From Acidobacteriota bacterium (GTDB taxonomy: Bacteria; Acidobacteriota; Terriglobia; Bryobacterales; Bryobacteraceae): a stretch of 64,000 nucleotides of DNA. Of the stretch, positions 35,554-45,916 are shown piece by piece (within the stretch, counting starts at the first letter, position 1; every line of letters begins with the position of its first letter). The DNA lies in assembly GCA_947470805.1 (NCBI GenBank), contig CANIVU010000020.1, positions 1 through 64,000 on the forward strand, given 5' to 3'. The notes beneath the pieces were generated by a model. It did no database searches, was not told where the DNA came from, and was given only the letters and a program-made list of their open reading frames with translations. The translations under genes and the position numbers were made by a program.

Positions 35554-38184
35554 CTAGCGGACCGGGAGGCTGACGGAGTTGCTGCGGGTGATGACGGGAA
35601 ACACGGGTCTGGGTGGTGTGGTGGCGGGGCACTCGGTGAATTGGATGAAGATGGGGATGTCTCCGGCGGTCATGGCGGCGGGGAGTTGCACGTTCAACTG
35701 GTAGACGCCCGGGATGCCGGGGGTGATACCGGCGTAGAGAACTCTGCCGATATTGAGCGAAGGCGGAACACTGCAGTAGCCGGTGACAGTTGCCGGGCCG
35801 GAGGGCGGGACGCCAGTCGTTGCGGCGGGAGTGACGGGGCCGAGGCCGGTGGCGTAGACGATGATTGTCTCGCCTGGCGTGGCGGGATTTTGCGGTGTGA
35901 CGAGGCTAAAGTCCGAGGCATGTTGGATGGTGCCAGCGCCATCGGGGAGGGTGAAGATTCCGGGCGGCGTGATGGCGGGGAAGGCGTAGGTGGAGACGCC
36001 TTTGAAGCGCATTTCCAGGCGGTTGGAGGCGACCGGGAGCGACTGGTAGGGCACCTGTAGATTCACCTGCTGCTGGCCACCCGCATGGGTGACCGAGAGG
36101 ATGGGGGCGGGCACTCCGTTGACCAGGATAGAGAGTCCGGTCCCGTCTTCGGTGGCCGGCAGGCCGCGCGCGAAGAGGCTGGCGAGTCCGCCGGCTTTGG
36201 GAAGGCCGGGCTGGTAGGAGGCGGCGTTGACGACGGCGTCGATGGGGATGGGATCGCCGGTGGGGGCGAGTTTCACGACGTCGATGCGAGAGGAGGGGCC
36301 GCCGATGGGAGCGTTGGCGAACGTGGCCGATGGGTTCAGATCGGGCCCGACGGCGAAGACGTTGCCGGCCGCGTCGAGGGTGATGGCATCGACGCGGCCA
36401 TAGCCGAGGTGGGTTGACCAGATGAGGCCGGAGCCGTCGGGCTTGATGGCGGAAACGAACCCGCCACCGGAGTAGGACTGCATGGAGTGAAGAGTGGGAA
36501 CGGGTCCGGAGCCGGCGAGGTAGGGATTGCCGGTGCCGTCGAGGGCGAGGCCGCTGAGGGAAAAGGAGGAATCGCGGTCGCCGAAGCTGTTGGACCAGAT
36601 GTAGCGGGAGGCATCGGGCGCAAGGCGACCGATGAAGCCGCCGGTCTCGTTGGTTCCGGCGATGTAGACGGAGCGATCGGGTGCGACGGCGATGCCGTTG
36701 ATGTAGGCACGGCCGGAGCCGGTGGGCATGGCGGTCCAGAGGAGGCGGGAGCCGTCGGGGCTGATCTTGGTGACGAGGCCGACGGCGGCGAGTTCTTCGA
36801 ATTCACAGGAGGCGCGGATGGCGCCGGGCGAGGCTTCGAGACCGGAACAATCAGTGAACGAGGAGACGTAGGCGTTACCGTCGGGGTCGGCGGCGATGCG
36901 GGGGACTGGGTAGCGGGAGCCATTGAGATCAGGGCGGGTGCGGGAGTACGTGCCGAAGACGGTGGTGTAGACGACGGAGAGGCGTTTGGAATCGACCTTC
37001 ATGGCGAAGAAGCGGGCGGCGCCGGGGAGAGGGGTTTGGTAGGCGCCGGGAGTGACGGGGAAGCTGGGGCTGATGGTGGTGCCGGCGATGTAGAGGAAGC
37101 CGTCGGGGCCGAGGGTTAGCCCGGTGGCCCGGTCGTCACCGGGGCTGCCGATGAGGGTGGAGGCGAGGAGCGTGCCGGTGGGGGAGATCTTGGCAACGAA
37201 GACATCGAAGCCGCCGGCGGATTGGAGTTGGGCGCCGTCGGGTTTGGGGAAGCTCGCGGCGGCGCCGGCGACGTAGGCGTTGCCTTCGGCATCGACCACA
37301 ACGGAGGCGGGAATGGGGGCTTTCCCGTCATAGAGTGGCCACCCAAAATTGTTGCCGGGGTGGCCGAGGTAGGTGGAATAGAGGACGGTGGCGCCGGTGG
37401 GGGAGATTTTGGTGAGGAAGACGCAGTGATTGTTTTGGCACTGGTTCTGGATGGGTTTGACGAGGGGGATGGAGTTGGAGATGGACGTGCCGGTAATGTA
37501 GACGTTGCCGGTGGGGTCGACGGTGATGCTGGAGGCGAAGTCATCGAGGCGGGGATGGAGCGTGCCGGAGTCATAGGAGATGCGGCCGCCGAAGCCGGCG
37601 GCCCAGATCACTTGGGGGTCGATGATGAGTGGGCGGCTGCGGTCGTAGGCTGCGAGGTGGAAGCCGACGGTTCCGTCGGGGTGGAGGAGGAAGCCGCCGG
37701 GGATGGGTTCGTTTTGTCCTGGTTGGTAGATATGGATGTTGCGGTGGAGGGCACGGCCGTAGGGGGTATCGAGGACGAGGTCGCCGGCGGGGTTGAGCCA
37801 CTGGCGAGCGGCGCCGCGGAAGGAGAAGCGGATGAGGGCGGGGTCGGCACCGGGGGTGACGATCCAGTCGTACTCCAACTCGCCATCCTTCCAGTAGACG
37901 TCGAGGTGGATGCCGGGGAAGAGGGAGGGGTAGCGGAGGCGGGTGAAGTGGCTGCCCGAGGGGTGGGAGCCGATGGGGCGGGCGGCGGTTGGGAACTCCA
38001 TTCGAAGGGGTTTGCCATGGGGGAAGTGCATGGTGATGGCGGTGGGGGTGAAGGAGATCGAGTGGTTTGGGCCGCGGGCGGTGAAGCCGGAGTGGGTGGT
38101 GTGTTCAAAATGTGTGGGGCCGTGCCAGGCGGGGGTGGCTTGGAGGAGGGTCGCGAGCAGGATGAAGAGGAGACAGCGGGGCAT
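35554..38184 (-). CDS. secreted SBBP beta-propeller protein with TIGR03437-like C-terminus
   Basis: An 876-residue protein with a signal peptide (CLLFILLATLLQATPA). Residues about 25-190 form the N-terminal domain usual in SBBP proteins (GPNHSISFTP, YPSLFPGIHLDVYW, LEYDWIVTPGADP, AYDRSRPLIIDP). Several SBBP repeats follow, each with VVVDAEGNAYVAG or similar and FLTKISPTG-type strands (about 210-620). The last 220 residues are the Solibacter-type TIGR03437 domain (VVNAASYQPG, YATGLGPVTP, GVYQLNVQLP). It is probably a surface or extracellular binding protein. The start is placed at the ATG before the signal peptide; the frame runs 60 bases further upstream. Confidence 0.9.
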   Translation of the reverse strand: MPRCLLFILLATLLQATPAWHGPTHFEHTTHSGFTARGPNHSISFTPTAITMHFPHGKPLRMEFPTAARPIGSHPSGSHFTRLRYPSLFPGIHLDVYWKDGELEYDWIVTPGADPALIRFSFRGAARQWLNPAGDLVLDTPYGRALHRNIHIYQPGQNEPIPGGFLLHPDGTVGFHLAAYDRSRPLIIDPQVIWAAGFGGRISYDSGTLHPRLDDFASSITVDPTGNVYITGTSISNSIPLVKPIQNQCQNNHCVFLTKISPTGATVLYSTYLGHPGNNFGWPLYDGKAPIPASVVVDAEGNAYVAGAAASFPKPDGAQLQSAGGFDVFVAKISPTGTLLASTLIGSPGDDRATGLTLGPDGFLYIAGTTISPSFPVTPGAYQTPLPGAARFFAMKVDSKRLSVVYTTVFGTYSRTRPDLNGSRYPVPRIAADPDGNAYVSSFTDCSGLEASPGAIRASCEFEELAAVGLVTKISPDGSRLLWTAMPTGSGRAYINGIAVAPDRSVYIAGTNETGGFIGRLAPDASRYIWSNSFGDRDSSFSLSGLALDGTGNPYLAGSGPVPTLHSMQSYSGGGFVSAIKPDGSGLIWSTHLGYGRVDAITLDAAGNVFAVGPDLNPSATFANAPIGGPSSRIDVVKLAPTGDPIPIDAVVNAASYQPGLPKAGGLASLFARGLPATEDGTGLSILVNGVPAPILSVTHAGGQQQVNLQVPYQSLPVASNRLEMRFKGVSTYAFPAITPPGIFTLPDGAGTIQHASDFSLVTPQNPATPGETIIVYATGLGPVTPAATTGVPPSGPATVTGYCSVPPSLNIGRVLYAGITPGIPGVYQLNVQLPAAMTAGDIPIFIQFTECPATTPPRPVFPVITRSNSVSLPVR

Positions 38185-38225
38185 TACGATTGCTGGTCTC
38201 AGTATAGGCGGAGTCGGTCCTCGGA

Positions 38226-38297
38226 GGAATCGCCAGGGGAGCACGGACGATTCCTAAATCACGGGGTTTTCCGGTAGCACGGCTCCCAGGGAAATCT
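38226..38297. repeat. REP-like palindromes upstream of the SBBP gene / 3' of the S15 gene
   Basis: The element at 38263-38297 carries the core GGTAGCACGGCTCC between a GGTTTTCC arm and a GGGAAATCT arm. Beside it, GGAATCG at 38226-38232 pairs with CGATTCC at 38248-38254 around a related AGGGGAGCACGG centre. The pair lies 5 bases after the stop of the S15-type hydrolase gene. It belongs to the REP family that surrounds the RAYT gene at 45988. Confidence 0.75.
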
Positions 38298-38301
38298 GAG
38301 G

Positions 38302-40212
38302 CTATTTTTTGATGACGGTTAGGGTGACCGAGGACGGGTATTGCTTCGAGTGGTGGACGGCGTTGCGGGCCACCACGCCCTTGGCTTCGTCGTAGTTGTT
38401 GCCGCCGGTGTTCAGGTTGCGGTCGAAGCGGGGGAAGTTGCTGCTCGATACCTCGATGCGGATGCGGTGGCCGGCGGCGAAGTAGTTGCTCGTGGTCAGC
38501 GGTTGCAGGGTGACCTTGTAGACCTTGCCCGGCTCCATCATGGCGATGGGCTTGTCGTAGCCGTTGCGGTAGCGGACGCGCTGGATCGTTTCGTCGAGGT
38601 TGAAGGATTTGCCTTCGGGGGTGACGTCGCTCAGTTTTACGGTGAAGTCGGTGTCCTTGGCGTCGGAGGAGACGTAGAGGGTGACTTCGATGGGGCCGCT
38701 GACTTCGACACCTTCCTTCAGGGGTTCGGTGGAATAGACGAGGACGTCGGCGCGGGATTGGATGCGGCGCTGGTCAAACGAACCCGCTTGGATGGCGTCG
38801 CCGGTGCAGCAGACGTTGCCGCCGTAGGAGGGAACGGGGTTCATGGGATCGTAGACGAAGCGGTCGGGCGTGTCGGCAGCAGGCGCGGATGGCGTCAGCG
38901 TGCCGTCTCCGTAGAGGCTGTTGGCGTGGCCTTCGCTGTTGAGATAGTAGGTCACGGGGGTGGCGCCTTGGGGCGGCCAGGTTTCGGCGGATTGCCAATT
39001 GTTGGAGCCCATGGTGAAGTAGCGGACCTTGGGCATCTTTTCGAGGAGGCCTTTGTTTTCGCCCTTCAGGAAGTGATCGAACCAGCCGTAGGTGAGTTCG
39101 TCGTAGTCGAGGCGGGCGTCACCCATGGGGCGTTCGCCGACCACGGTTTCCTTGGTCGCGCGTTTGAAGCCGCAGTGGGCTGTGGGGGCGATGACGGCGT
39201 ATTGTTGGTTCGCGATTTCGGGACGGGCGGTGCGGCGGACGTAGTTGTAGGCGGCGAGGTTGGGGCCGACGGAGACGTCGTACCAGGACATGAACCAGAA
39301 GCCGGGGATGTTGATGGGCTGGTTGTCGTGCCAGAGGCCGCCCTGGTACCAGGCGGGGTCGTTGGGGGCGCGTTTGATCATGGCGCCGCCGGTGGGGACG
39401 GGCATGGAGTCGGCGAAGACGCCGTTGGGGCCGTCGACATTTTTGATGATGTCCATGACGGGGAGGTGCTGGAGGGCTTTGGACCATTCGACCTTCGGCA
39501 TTTGGGGGGCGAGGTCGAACATTTTGGAGGCGCGGATGAGGTCGGCGCGCTGGGTGTCGGGCGGGAACATGGGGCGGACCTGATTTTGTTCACCGTAGAG
39601 CCAGGCGATGAAGAGCATCTGGATGGCGCCGCCGCGGTACCAGTTGCCCTGTTCGTAGTAGGGGGCGAAGCGGCCGACGCCGGCGCCGAAGCCTTGGGGG
39701 ATCATCGTGGTGAAGCCGGGGGTGCCGTGGGAGGCGATGGCCATCTGCCATTCTGCGGTGGAGGAGCAGCCGATGGTGCCGACTTTGCCGTTGGACCAGG
39801 GGCGGGAGGAGATCCAGGTGATGGCGTCGTCGCCGTCGGTGAGGGGGGCGCCGAGGATGTCGTAGTTGCCTTCGGAGAAGAAGTGGCCGCGCTCGTTCAT
39901 GAGGACGTAGGCGTAGCCGCGTTTGACGGCTTCGAGCGGGGTGGAGAGGTCGCGGGGGGCGGATTCTTTTACGTCCCACCAGTTGAAGTTGTAGGGGGTG
40001 CGGGAGAAGATGGTGCCGACTTTTTTGGAGGCGTCTTTGGGGCGGTAGACGTCGGTGGCCATGCTTTTGCCGTCACGCATGGGGACCATCAATTTGCGCT
40101 CGACGATGGCGATTTCGTTGAGTTCCTTTTCGATCTCGTTGCGGCGTTCGGGGGAGAGCGGGGTGGGTTGGGCGGCGATGGTTAGGGCGAGGAGGAAGAG
40201 GACGAAGCGCAT
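38302..40212 (-). CDS. CocE/NonD (X-Pro dipeptidyl-peptidase S15) family hydrolase
   Basis: A 636-residue exported serine hydrolase (signal [13 protein letters not shown]). The alpha/beta-hydrolase part has [19 protein letters not shown], the nucleophile region [12 protein letters not shown] (Ser near 160), an Asp in MSWYDVSV and a His in APTAHCGF. The C-terminal jelly-roll shows [20 protein letters not shown] and [16 protein letters not shown]. Members cleave acyl groups from peptides, glutaryl-type beta-lactams or cocaine; the substrate here is open. Its stop lies next to a REP palindrome. Confidence 0.9.
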   Translation of the reverse strand: MRFVLFLLALTIAAQPTPLSPERRNEIEKELNEIAIVERKLMVPMRDGKSMATDVYRPKDASKKVGTIFSRTPYNFNWWDVKESAPRDLSTPLEAVKRGYAYVLMNERGHFFSEGNYDILGAPLTDGDDAITWISSRPWSNGKVGTIGCSSTAEWQMAIASHGTPGFTTMIPQGFGAGVGRFAPYYEQGNWYRGGAIQMLFIAWLYGEQNQVRPMFPPDTQRADLIRASKMFDLAPQMPKVEWSKALQHLPVMDIIKNVDGPNGVFADSMPVPTGGAMIKRAPNDPAWYQGGLWHDNQPINIPGFWFMSWYDVSVGPNLAAYNYVRRTARPEIANQQYAVIAPTAHCGFKRATKETVVGERPMGDARLDYDELTYGWFDHFLKGENKGLLEKMPKVRYFTMGSNNWQSAETWPPQGATPVTYYLNSEGHANSLYGDGTLTPSAPAADTPDRFVYDPMNPVPSYGGNVCCTGDAIQAGSFDQRRIQSRADVLVYSTEPLKEGVEVSGPIEVTLYVSSDAKDTDFTVKLSDVTPEGKSFNLDETIQRVRYRNGYDKPIAMMEPGKVYKVTLQPLTTSNYFAAGHRIRIEVSSSNFPRFDRNLNTGGNNYDEAKGVVARNAVHHSKQYPSSVTLTVIKK

Positions 40213-40273
40213 TGAGGGAAGGATAGCGCAGGTTGGGGGAATTGGGGATTGGGCCAGGGAAATCCTCAATTAA

Positions 40274-40308
40274 GGACTTCCCCGGTTACCCGGTACCAAG
40301 GGGAAACT
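40274..40308. repeat. divergent REP-like palindrome
   Basis: Arms GGACTTCCCC and GGGGAAACTG enclose GGTTACCCGGTACC, which has the same layout as the GGTAGCACGGCTCC elements but a changed loop. It lies 43 bases from the next full copy, forming a pair in the 172-base gap between the S15-type gene and the second TonB receptor. Confidence 0.6.
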
Positions 40309-40350
40309 GAGGGGGAAGACTGGGGGGTGGTCGGGGAAATCGGAAATTTC

Positions 40351-40387
40351 GGATTTCCCCGGTAGCACGGCTCCCAGGGGAATCCTA
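40351..40387. repeat. REP palindrome overlapping the TonB receptor stop codon
   Basis: GGATTTCCCC pairs with GGGGAATCC around GGTAGCACGGCTCCCA; inside, GGAGC (with a bulged T) pairs with GCTCC. The last base of the right arm is also the last base of the receptor's TAG stop on the minus strand. Confidence 0.85.
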
Positions 40388-43300
40388 GAAGAGGAATTTG
40401 AGGCCTAGCTGGAGTTGGCGCATGGGCCGGGCATTGGTGACTTTGCCGAAGGTATTGGCGTTGGCGTTGGCGCCGGGGTTGCCGAGATTTACGATGTTGA
40501 AGAAGTTGGTTCCTTCCATGCGGAACTGGAACGATTTCTTCTCCGTGACGCGGATGTTGCGGGCGAGCGTCATGTCGAAGTTCTTCATGCCCGGGCCGTC
40601 CAGAATGTTCCTTCCCGCCGTGCCGGCGAAGTTGCGAATGGCGGCGTTCGTCCGGCTGAAGGCGGCTATGTTGAACCACTGATTCACCACTTCGTCGCGG
40701 GTTCGGTTGGGGTTCATTTTTGGGTCGCCGATCAGGTCGGGACGGTCGTTGTTGTTGCCGTCGAGATTGAAGTCGGTTCCGGCTGTCACCGTTAACGGCG
40801 TGCCGCTGCGGAGGCTGGCGATCATGGCCGCCGACCAGCCGCCGGCGATCCAGCGGAGGGGGAGGTTCTTGGACCGGTTGAAGTAGCTGATGTCCCAGAG
40901 GCCGCTCAGGACCGCGTTGTGGCGACGGTCGCCGTTGGTGCGGCCACGGTCAAGGCCGATGTTGTTCCAGTCGGTCGCCTGCTGCTGGGTGGAGTTCTGG
41001 GTGTTGATGAAGTCCAGGCTCTTACCGAACGTATAGAAGCCGCGGACTGTGAAGCGCTTGGACATGCGCTTGTCGGCGGTCAGTTGAAAGCCGTGGTAGG
41101 CGGAGTTGAGGATGGACTTGGTGAGGCCCACGGTGGAGAGTACGCCGGGGAGGTAGGGGCGGCGGGCATTGACGTTGGCGGTGGTGGCGGTCGGCGTGAG
41201 CACCGGGTAGTTCTGGTCGGGGATGGCGGGGATGCGGTGGGTGAGCGTGCTGACGTAGGCCGCGGTGACGGAGACGGTTTGGGTGACCTGGCGCTGGATG
41301 GCGAAGTTCATCTGATACGAGTAGGGCGATTTGTAGCCCAAGTCGATGCCGACGATGGCGGAGGGGGCGATGAATTTGGGCGTTCCTGGCGAGTAGCTAT
41401 AGGGGAACGGCGCGACGCCGCCGGGTTGGAGGCGGTAGGGATCGGAGAGGGTATAGACGTCGTTGAACTGCTGGCGGATGGCGAAGGGCTGATTGTCCGA
41501 GGAGCTGTTCCACTGGTTGCCGGACATGGAGCCGAAGAAGATGCCGGCGGCGCCGCGGATGGCGGTTTTGCGGTCACCCTTCGGGTCCCAGGCGAAGCCG
41601 AGGCGGGGGCTGACGTTGCCCCAGGGGATGCCGATGATGCCGCGTGCGACGCCCTTGTCGCCGGGGAAGAGGAGCCCAGCAGGAGCGGATGGCACCACGA
41701 CGGATTTCGCGCCGGGAACGTAGGTGAGGTAGCGGTCGAAGGGATCCGTTGGCGGGGTCTGGATGTCCCAGCGGAGGCCGAGGTTGACGGTGAGGCGGTT
41801 GGAGGGGCGCCAGTCGTCCTGAATGAACATGGCGGAGTACCAGGAGTTGTTGATCTTGGTTGTCGGGGCGTCCTGGTTCATGGTGGCGGGGAGGCCCATG
41901 AGGAAGTCCGCTGTGGCGTTGCGGGTGCCGCGGGGGTTGTTGGTGGTGAAGGAGAAATTGCCGTAGTTATTCAGCAGCGTGTCGTGGATCATCTTTTCGA
42001 GGATCAGTTCGCCGCCGATGCGGATGTTGTGCCGGTTGGAGGTGTAGGAGAAGACGTCGCGGATCTGGTACTGATTGCTGCCGGCGACGGGGCCGGGGAT
42101 GGCGGAGTTGAGATTGAAACGGCCGGCGACTTGGATTTGCGGGAGGGACGGGGGGCCCTGGATCTGGTATTTGGAGCCGAGGTCGCCGAGGGAGATGCCG
42201 GGGTAGTTGGTACGGCCGCCGAAGTTGCGGATGTAGGAGGCGCGGAGCTCGTTGATTTTGTTGGGAGCGACGATCCAGGTGTCGGAGAGGTTGTAGTTGT
42301 ATTGGGACCAGGTGAAGTCGCGGGAGACCCAGGGGAGGTTGCCGAGGAGGCCGACGAGGTCGGAGCCTTTGGAGTAGAAGAGGCTGGCGGTGAGACGGTG
42401 GTTGGTGGAGAGGTTGTGGTCGCCTTTGAAGATGAGTTCGTCGGTATCGCGGGGGTGGGGGATTTGGGATTCGAAGTTGCCGTTGGCGAGGTTGGGCAGG
42501 GGGACGTAGGTAGAGAGAATTTTGACGGCGACAGGGTCGAAGCGGGAGGCGGGGATGATGCGGCCGGGGAAGGGGGCGTTGGCGGCGAGTGGATCGACGG
42601 GGGCGGTGCCGGGGGAGCGGGAGAGATCGCCGGTGCGTTCGATGGCGGTGAAGGGGGTGGCGGTGTTGGCGAAGATATTGGTTCGCTCGCGGAGGCCGGA
42701 GTAGGAGCCGAAGATGAACGTCTTGTTCTTGACGATGGGGCCGCCGAGGGTGCCGCCGAACTGGTTGCGGTGGAGGGCGTCGACGGTGAGGTTGGACTGG
42801 CCGGGGAGCCAGCGGCGGGCGTTTATCTGGTTGTTTCGCAGGAATTCAAAGAGGGTGCCGTGCCATTGGTTGGTGCCGGATTTGGTGACCATGGTGACGG
42901 AGCCACCGGCGAAGCGGCCTTCGTCGGCGGGGTAGGAATTCGTTGTGACGCGGAATTCCTGGATGGCGTCGGGGTTGGGTGCGGAGTTGCCGGTGTTGCG
43001 GAGGCCGTTGGTGTTGGAGCCGCCGTCGAGGGAGTAGTTGACGGAACCGATACCGGAATTGGGGGAGCCGTTCACGACTGTTACTTGTTGGGGGGAGCCG
43101 AAATTATCGGCGGCGGTGTCGGTGGTGTCGACGCCGGCGGTGAGGGTGAGGAGGGTGTAGATGTCGCGATTGACGAGGGGGAGGGCGTCGATTTCCTTGT
43201 TGGTGACCATGGAGCCGAGGCCGGGTTTGGTGGTTTCGACGATGTTGGCTTCGGCGGTGACTTCGATGGTTTCCGAGACGGCGCCGACTTCAAGTTTGGG

Positions 43301-43600
43301 GTCGAGGGTGAGGGTGGCGCCGACTTCGAGGGTGACCGGGGATTGCTCGTATTTCTTATAACCGGTGAAAGAAACCTCGATTTTATAGCGGCCGATGGGG
43401 AGGAGGGGGAGGGTGTAATTGCCGGCGGCGTTGGAGGTGGTGGCGCGGGCGTTGGCGGTGTCGATGTTGGTTGCGACGACTTTGGCACCGGGGACGACGC
43501 CGCCGGAGGAGTCAGAAACCGTTCCGGAGAGGGAAGCGGTGGTGGTTTGGGCGAGTGCGGACGCAGCTAGCGCAAGGATAATAACGAAGACCCGAAGCAT
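40385..43600 (-). CDS. Oar-like TonB-dependent receptor
   Basis: A 1071-residue outer-membrane receptor. Signal peptide (VFVIILALAASALAQ); carboxypeptidase-regulatory-like domain at about 22-100 (SLSGTVSDSSGGVVPGAKV); plug with KEIDALPLVNRDIYTLLTLT and NYSLDGGSNTNGLRN; beta-barrel ending in LQLGLKFLF. It resembles the receptor at 31235 in plan but not closely in sequence. The frame runs 255 bases upstream of the ATG without a signal peptide. A 110-residue gene on the same strand ends 31 bases before its start. Confidence 0.93.
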   Translation of the reverse strand: MLRVFVIILALAASALAQTTTASLSGTVSDSSGGVVPGAKVVATNIDTANARATTSNAAGNYTLPLLPIGRYKIEVSFTGYKKYEQSPVTLEVGATLTLDPKLEVGAVSETIEVTAEANIVETTKPGLGSMVTNKEIDALPLVNRDIYTLLTLTAGVDTTDTAADNFGSPQQVTVVNGSPNSGIGSVNYSLDGGSNTNGLRNTGNSAPNPDAIQEFRVTTNSYPADEGRFAGGSVTMVTKSGTNQWHGTLFEFLRNNQINARRWLPGQSNLTVDALHRNQFGGTLGGPIVKNKTFIFGSYSGLRERTNIFANTATPFTAIERTGDLSRSPGTAPVDPLAANAPFPGRIIPASRFDPVAVKILSTYVPLPNLANGNFESQIPHPRDTDELIFKGDHNLSTNHRLTASLFYSKGSDLVGLLGNLPWVSRDFTWSQYNYNLSDTWIVAPNKINELRASYIRNFGGRTNYPGISLGDLGSKYQIQGPPSLPQIQVAGRFNLNSAIPGPVAGSNQYQIRDVFSYTSNRHNIRIGGELILEKMIHDTLLNNYGNFSFTTNNPRGTRNATADFLMGLPATMNQDAPTTKINNSWYSAMFIQDDWRPSNRLTVNLGLRWDIQTPPTDPFDRYLTYVPGAKSVVVPSAPAGLLFPGDKGVARGIIGIPWGNVSPRLGFAWDPKGDRKTAIRGAAGIFFGSMSGNQWNSSSDNQPFAIRQQFNDVYTLSDPYRLQPGGVAPFPYSYSPGTPKFIAPSAIVGIDLGYKSPYSYQMNFAIQRQVTQTVSVTAAYVSTLTHRIPAIPDQNYPVLTPTATTANVNARRPYLPGVLSTVGLTKSILNSAYHGFQLTADKRMSKRFTVRGFYTFGKSLDFINTQNSTQQQATDWNNIGLDRGRTNGDRRHNAVLSGLWDISYFNRSKNLPLRWIAGGWSAAMIASLRSGTPLTVTAGTDFNLDGNNNDRPDLIGDPKMNPNRTRDEVVNQWFNIAAFSRTNAAIRNFAGTAGRNILDGPGMKNFDMTLARNIRVTEKKSFQFRMEGTNFFNIVNLGNPGANANANTFGKVTNARPMRQLQLGLKFLF

Positions 43601-43631
43601 ACCCTGACGGTAGACCCAGTTCGGGTGAGAG

Positions 43632-43964
43632 TCAAGACGCGGCGAGGCGTTTGTCGCGGTTGCGGGCGAGGTACTCGGAGAGTTTGAGCGGGGTGCGGGA
43701 CCCCTTTTCCATATGGCGCTGGACGGCGCGCTGGTAGCGGCGAAGGGTTTCGCGCTTTTGGCCGTCTTTGAGTTCGCACATTTGGATATCGAGGAGGATA
43801 TCGATTTCCCAGGGGCGGAAGGTATTCCGGATGAGTTTGCCCTTGAGCAGTTCACTCATGAGGCGATTGAACTGGGTGAGGATGGTCTCGGCGTCGAGTT
43901 CAGGAAGCCCTTCGATCTGGCGGGAGGGGCGGTCCACTTCGGCTTTTTTGGGGGGGAGATTCAT
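43632..43964 (-). CDS. small conserved-looking protein of unknown function
   Basis: A 110-residue basic helical protein; notable stretches are RNTFRPWEIDILLDIQMCEL and RRYQRAVQRHMEKG. It has no signal peptide or membrane segment. The pattern of regular heptad-like charges suggests a helical bundle, possibly a regulator or adaptor, but I do not recognise a named family. It lies upstream of the TonB receptor on the same strand and may be cotranscribed. Confidence 0.7.
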   Translation of the reverse strand: MNLPPKKAEVDRPSRQIEGLPELDAETILTQFNRLMSELLKGKLIRNTFRPWEIDILLDIQMCELKDGQKRETLRRYQRAVQRHMEKGSRTPLKLSEYLARNRDKRLAAS

Positions 43965-44136
43965 TTTGCGGTCTGTCGCGTACCCGTACTCACATGTATA
44001 ACCGTACCTGAGTGCGGCTATCCGTCTTGAGTTTACAATATTCGCGGGAAATGGGGACCTAAGGGTTTTCCCTTTATTTGATTTTGATTTCGCCTAGGCC
44101 TTTTGGGGGAAGCGAGAGCAATACAATGTTTGGGTG

Positions 44137-45831
44137 ATGCGAACCTCGGTACTTTTCTTCTTTGTTGTGTTGGGCTTGAGCTTCGGCGCGGTGGCGCCGG
44201 AGGATGCGCGGCTGGCGGAGCCGGTGGGGACAAACACGCCGTTTTTTGAGGGACGGTTCGCGGGGTGGCCTGGGGGGATGACGCGTGCGGCGTGGGAGAA
44301 GCGGAAGGTGGAGTTGCGCCGGCAGATATTGGTGGCGGCGGGGTTGGAGCCGTTGCCGACTAAGCGGTCGACGCCGCGGGCGCGCTATTACGGGAAGCAG
44401 AGGTTTGACGGGTTCACGGTGGAGAAGGTTTTGATTGAGACTTCGCCGGGGTATTGGCTGGGTGGGAATTTGTTCCGGCCTTTGGCGGGGGGCGGGAAGC
44501 GGCCGGCGATTGTGAGTCCGCACGGGCATTGGAAGAACGGGCGGGCGGAGCAGACGGAGTTGGGTAATATTCCGGCGCGGGGGGCGATGTTGGCGCGGAT
44601 GGGGTTTGTGGTTTTGAACTACGACATGGTGGGGTATAACGACACGAAGCAGACGCCGCATGCGTTTGGGGAGCCGTTGTGGAACTGGGGTCCGATGGGG
44701 CTGCAGTTGTGGAATTCGATCCGGGTGGTGGATTATTTGGTTGGGCTGGAGGATGTGGACGGGGGGCGGATTGGGGCGACGGGGGCGTCGGGCGGGGGGA
44801 CGCAGACGTTTTTGTTGACGGCGGTGGATGAGCGGATCCGGTGGTCGGCGCCGGTGAATATGATCTCGGGGGTGATGCAGGGCGGGTCGCCGTGTGAGAA
44901 TGCGCCGGGGTTGCGGGTGGGGACTTTTAATGTGGAATTGGCGGCGATGATGGCACCGCGGCCGATGTTGATGGTGGCGGCGACGGGGGATTGGACACGG
45001 AATACGCCGCGGCAGGAGTTTCCCGCGATGCGGTCGTTGTATGGGTTATTTGATGCGGCGCCGTTAGTGGAGATGGTGCAGATTACGGCTCCGCATAATT
45101 ACAACCGGGCGTCGCGGGAGGCGGTTTACGACTTTTTTGCGCGGAGGGCGTTGGGGCTGGCGGCGGGGCCGAAGGAGTCGGGGATACCGGTGTTTTCCGA
45201 TTTGCTGGTCGGGGAAGTCCCGGAAGGGGCACTGGATTATGAGGGGGTTTTTCGGCAGTTTCGGGATCGCGTGTTGGCGGCGCCGGTGTCGCGGGAGCGG
45301 TTGCGGTGGGCATTGATGGCGGAGTGGCCGGAGCGGGTGGAGTCCTTGGTGGCTGCTGATGGGTGGTTTGTGTTGACGCGGACGGGGCGTGGTGACCGGG
45401 TGGTGGGGCGTGAGATTGAGGGGGAGGGGCCGGGGGTGTTGGTGGTTTCGCCGGGTGGGGTTGGTTTGGCTGGTTCTGATCCGAAGGTGCGGGCTTTGGT
45501 GGCGGCGGGGCGGCGGGTGGTGTTGTTGGAACCGTTTAAGGGGCGGCCGGAAGTGGGTTTTTATTCGACTTTTCAGCGGACGGAGGCGGCGGAGCGGGCG
45601 CAGGATATTTTGACGGCGTTGCGGTGGATGGGGGAGGGGACGGAGGTGTTGGGGTTGGGGGATGGGGCTGTTTGGGCGGCGGTGGCGGGGGCGATGGCGC
45701 CATCGGGGGCGAAGATGTTGGGGGATGCTGGCGGGTTTGCGGGGACGGATGCGGAGTGGAAGCGGGTGTTTCCGGCGCCGGGGATTCAGTGGGCTGGGGG
45801 GTGGAAGGCGGTGTTGGCGTTGGTGCGGTAG
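44137..45831 (+). CDS. exported alpha/beta hydrolase, acetyl-xylan-esterase-like
   Basis: A 564-residue protein with a signal peptide (TSVLFFFVVLGLSFG). The first hydrolase domain has IVSPHGHW, the nucleophile elbow GATGASGGGTQTF (Ser near 213) and a His in ITAPHNYNRA near 326. A second, weaker hydrolase-like part follows (VLVVSPGGVGLAGSD, about 425 onward) without an obvious nucleophile. Such proteins usually deacetylate sugars or cleave other esters. A GTG directly precedes the ATG. The codon third positions are strongly G-rich, unlike plus-strand genes left of 27 kb. REP palindromes follow the stop. Confidence 0.82.
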   Translation: MRTSVLFFFVVLGLSFGAVAPEDARLAEPVGTNTPFFEGRFAGWPGGMTRAAWEKRKVELRRQILVAAGLEPLPTKRSTPRARYYGKQRFDGFTVEKVLIETSPGYWLGGNLFRPLAGGGKRPAIVSPHGHWKNGRAEQTELGNIPARGAMLARMGFVVLNYDMVGYNDTKQTPHAFGEPLWNWGPMGLQLWNSIRVVDYLVGLEDVDGGRIGATGASGGGTQTFLLTAVDERIRWSAPVNMISGVMQGGSPCENAPGLRVGTFNVELAAMMAPRPMLMVAATGDWTRNTPRQEFPAMRSLYGLFDAAPLVEMVQITAPHNYNRASREAVYDFFARRALGLAAGPKESGIPVFSDLLVGEVPEGALDYEGVFRQFRDRVLAAPVSRERLRWALMAEWPERVESLVAADGWFVLTRTGRGDRVVGREIEGEGPGVLVVSPGGVGLAGSDPKVRALVAAGRRVVLLEPFKGRPEVGFYSTFQRTEAAERAQDILTALRWMGEGTEVLGLGDGAVWAAVAGAMAPSGAKMLGDAGGFAGTDAEWKRVFPAPGIQWAGGWKAVLALVR

Positions 45832-45850
45832 GGGAAATCGGGAATCTGGG

Positions 45851-45884
45851 GTTTTCCTGGTAGCACGGCTCCAAGGGAAATCCT
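45851..45884. repeat. REP palindrome upstream of the RAYT gene, copy 1
   Basis: The core GGTAGCACGGCTCC lies between GTTTTCCT and AGGGAAATCC. It is preceded by AGGGGAAATCGGGAATC, which is shared by the next copy 68 bases on. It sits in the gap between the hydrolase and RAYT genes. Confidence 0.85.
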
Positions 45885-45916
45885 GGGCGCGTGTGGCAGG
45901 GGAAATCGGTAATCGA

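Noticed and set aside
40919..43570. 883-codon plus-strand frame opposite the second TonB receptor
   Set aside because: Same reason: antisense shadow with low-complexity product.
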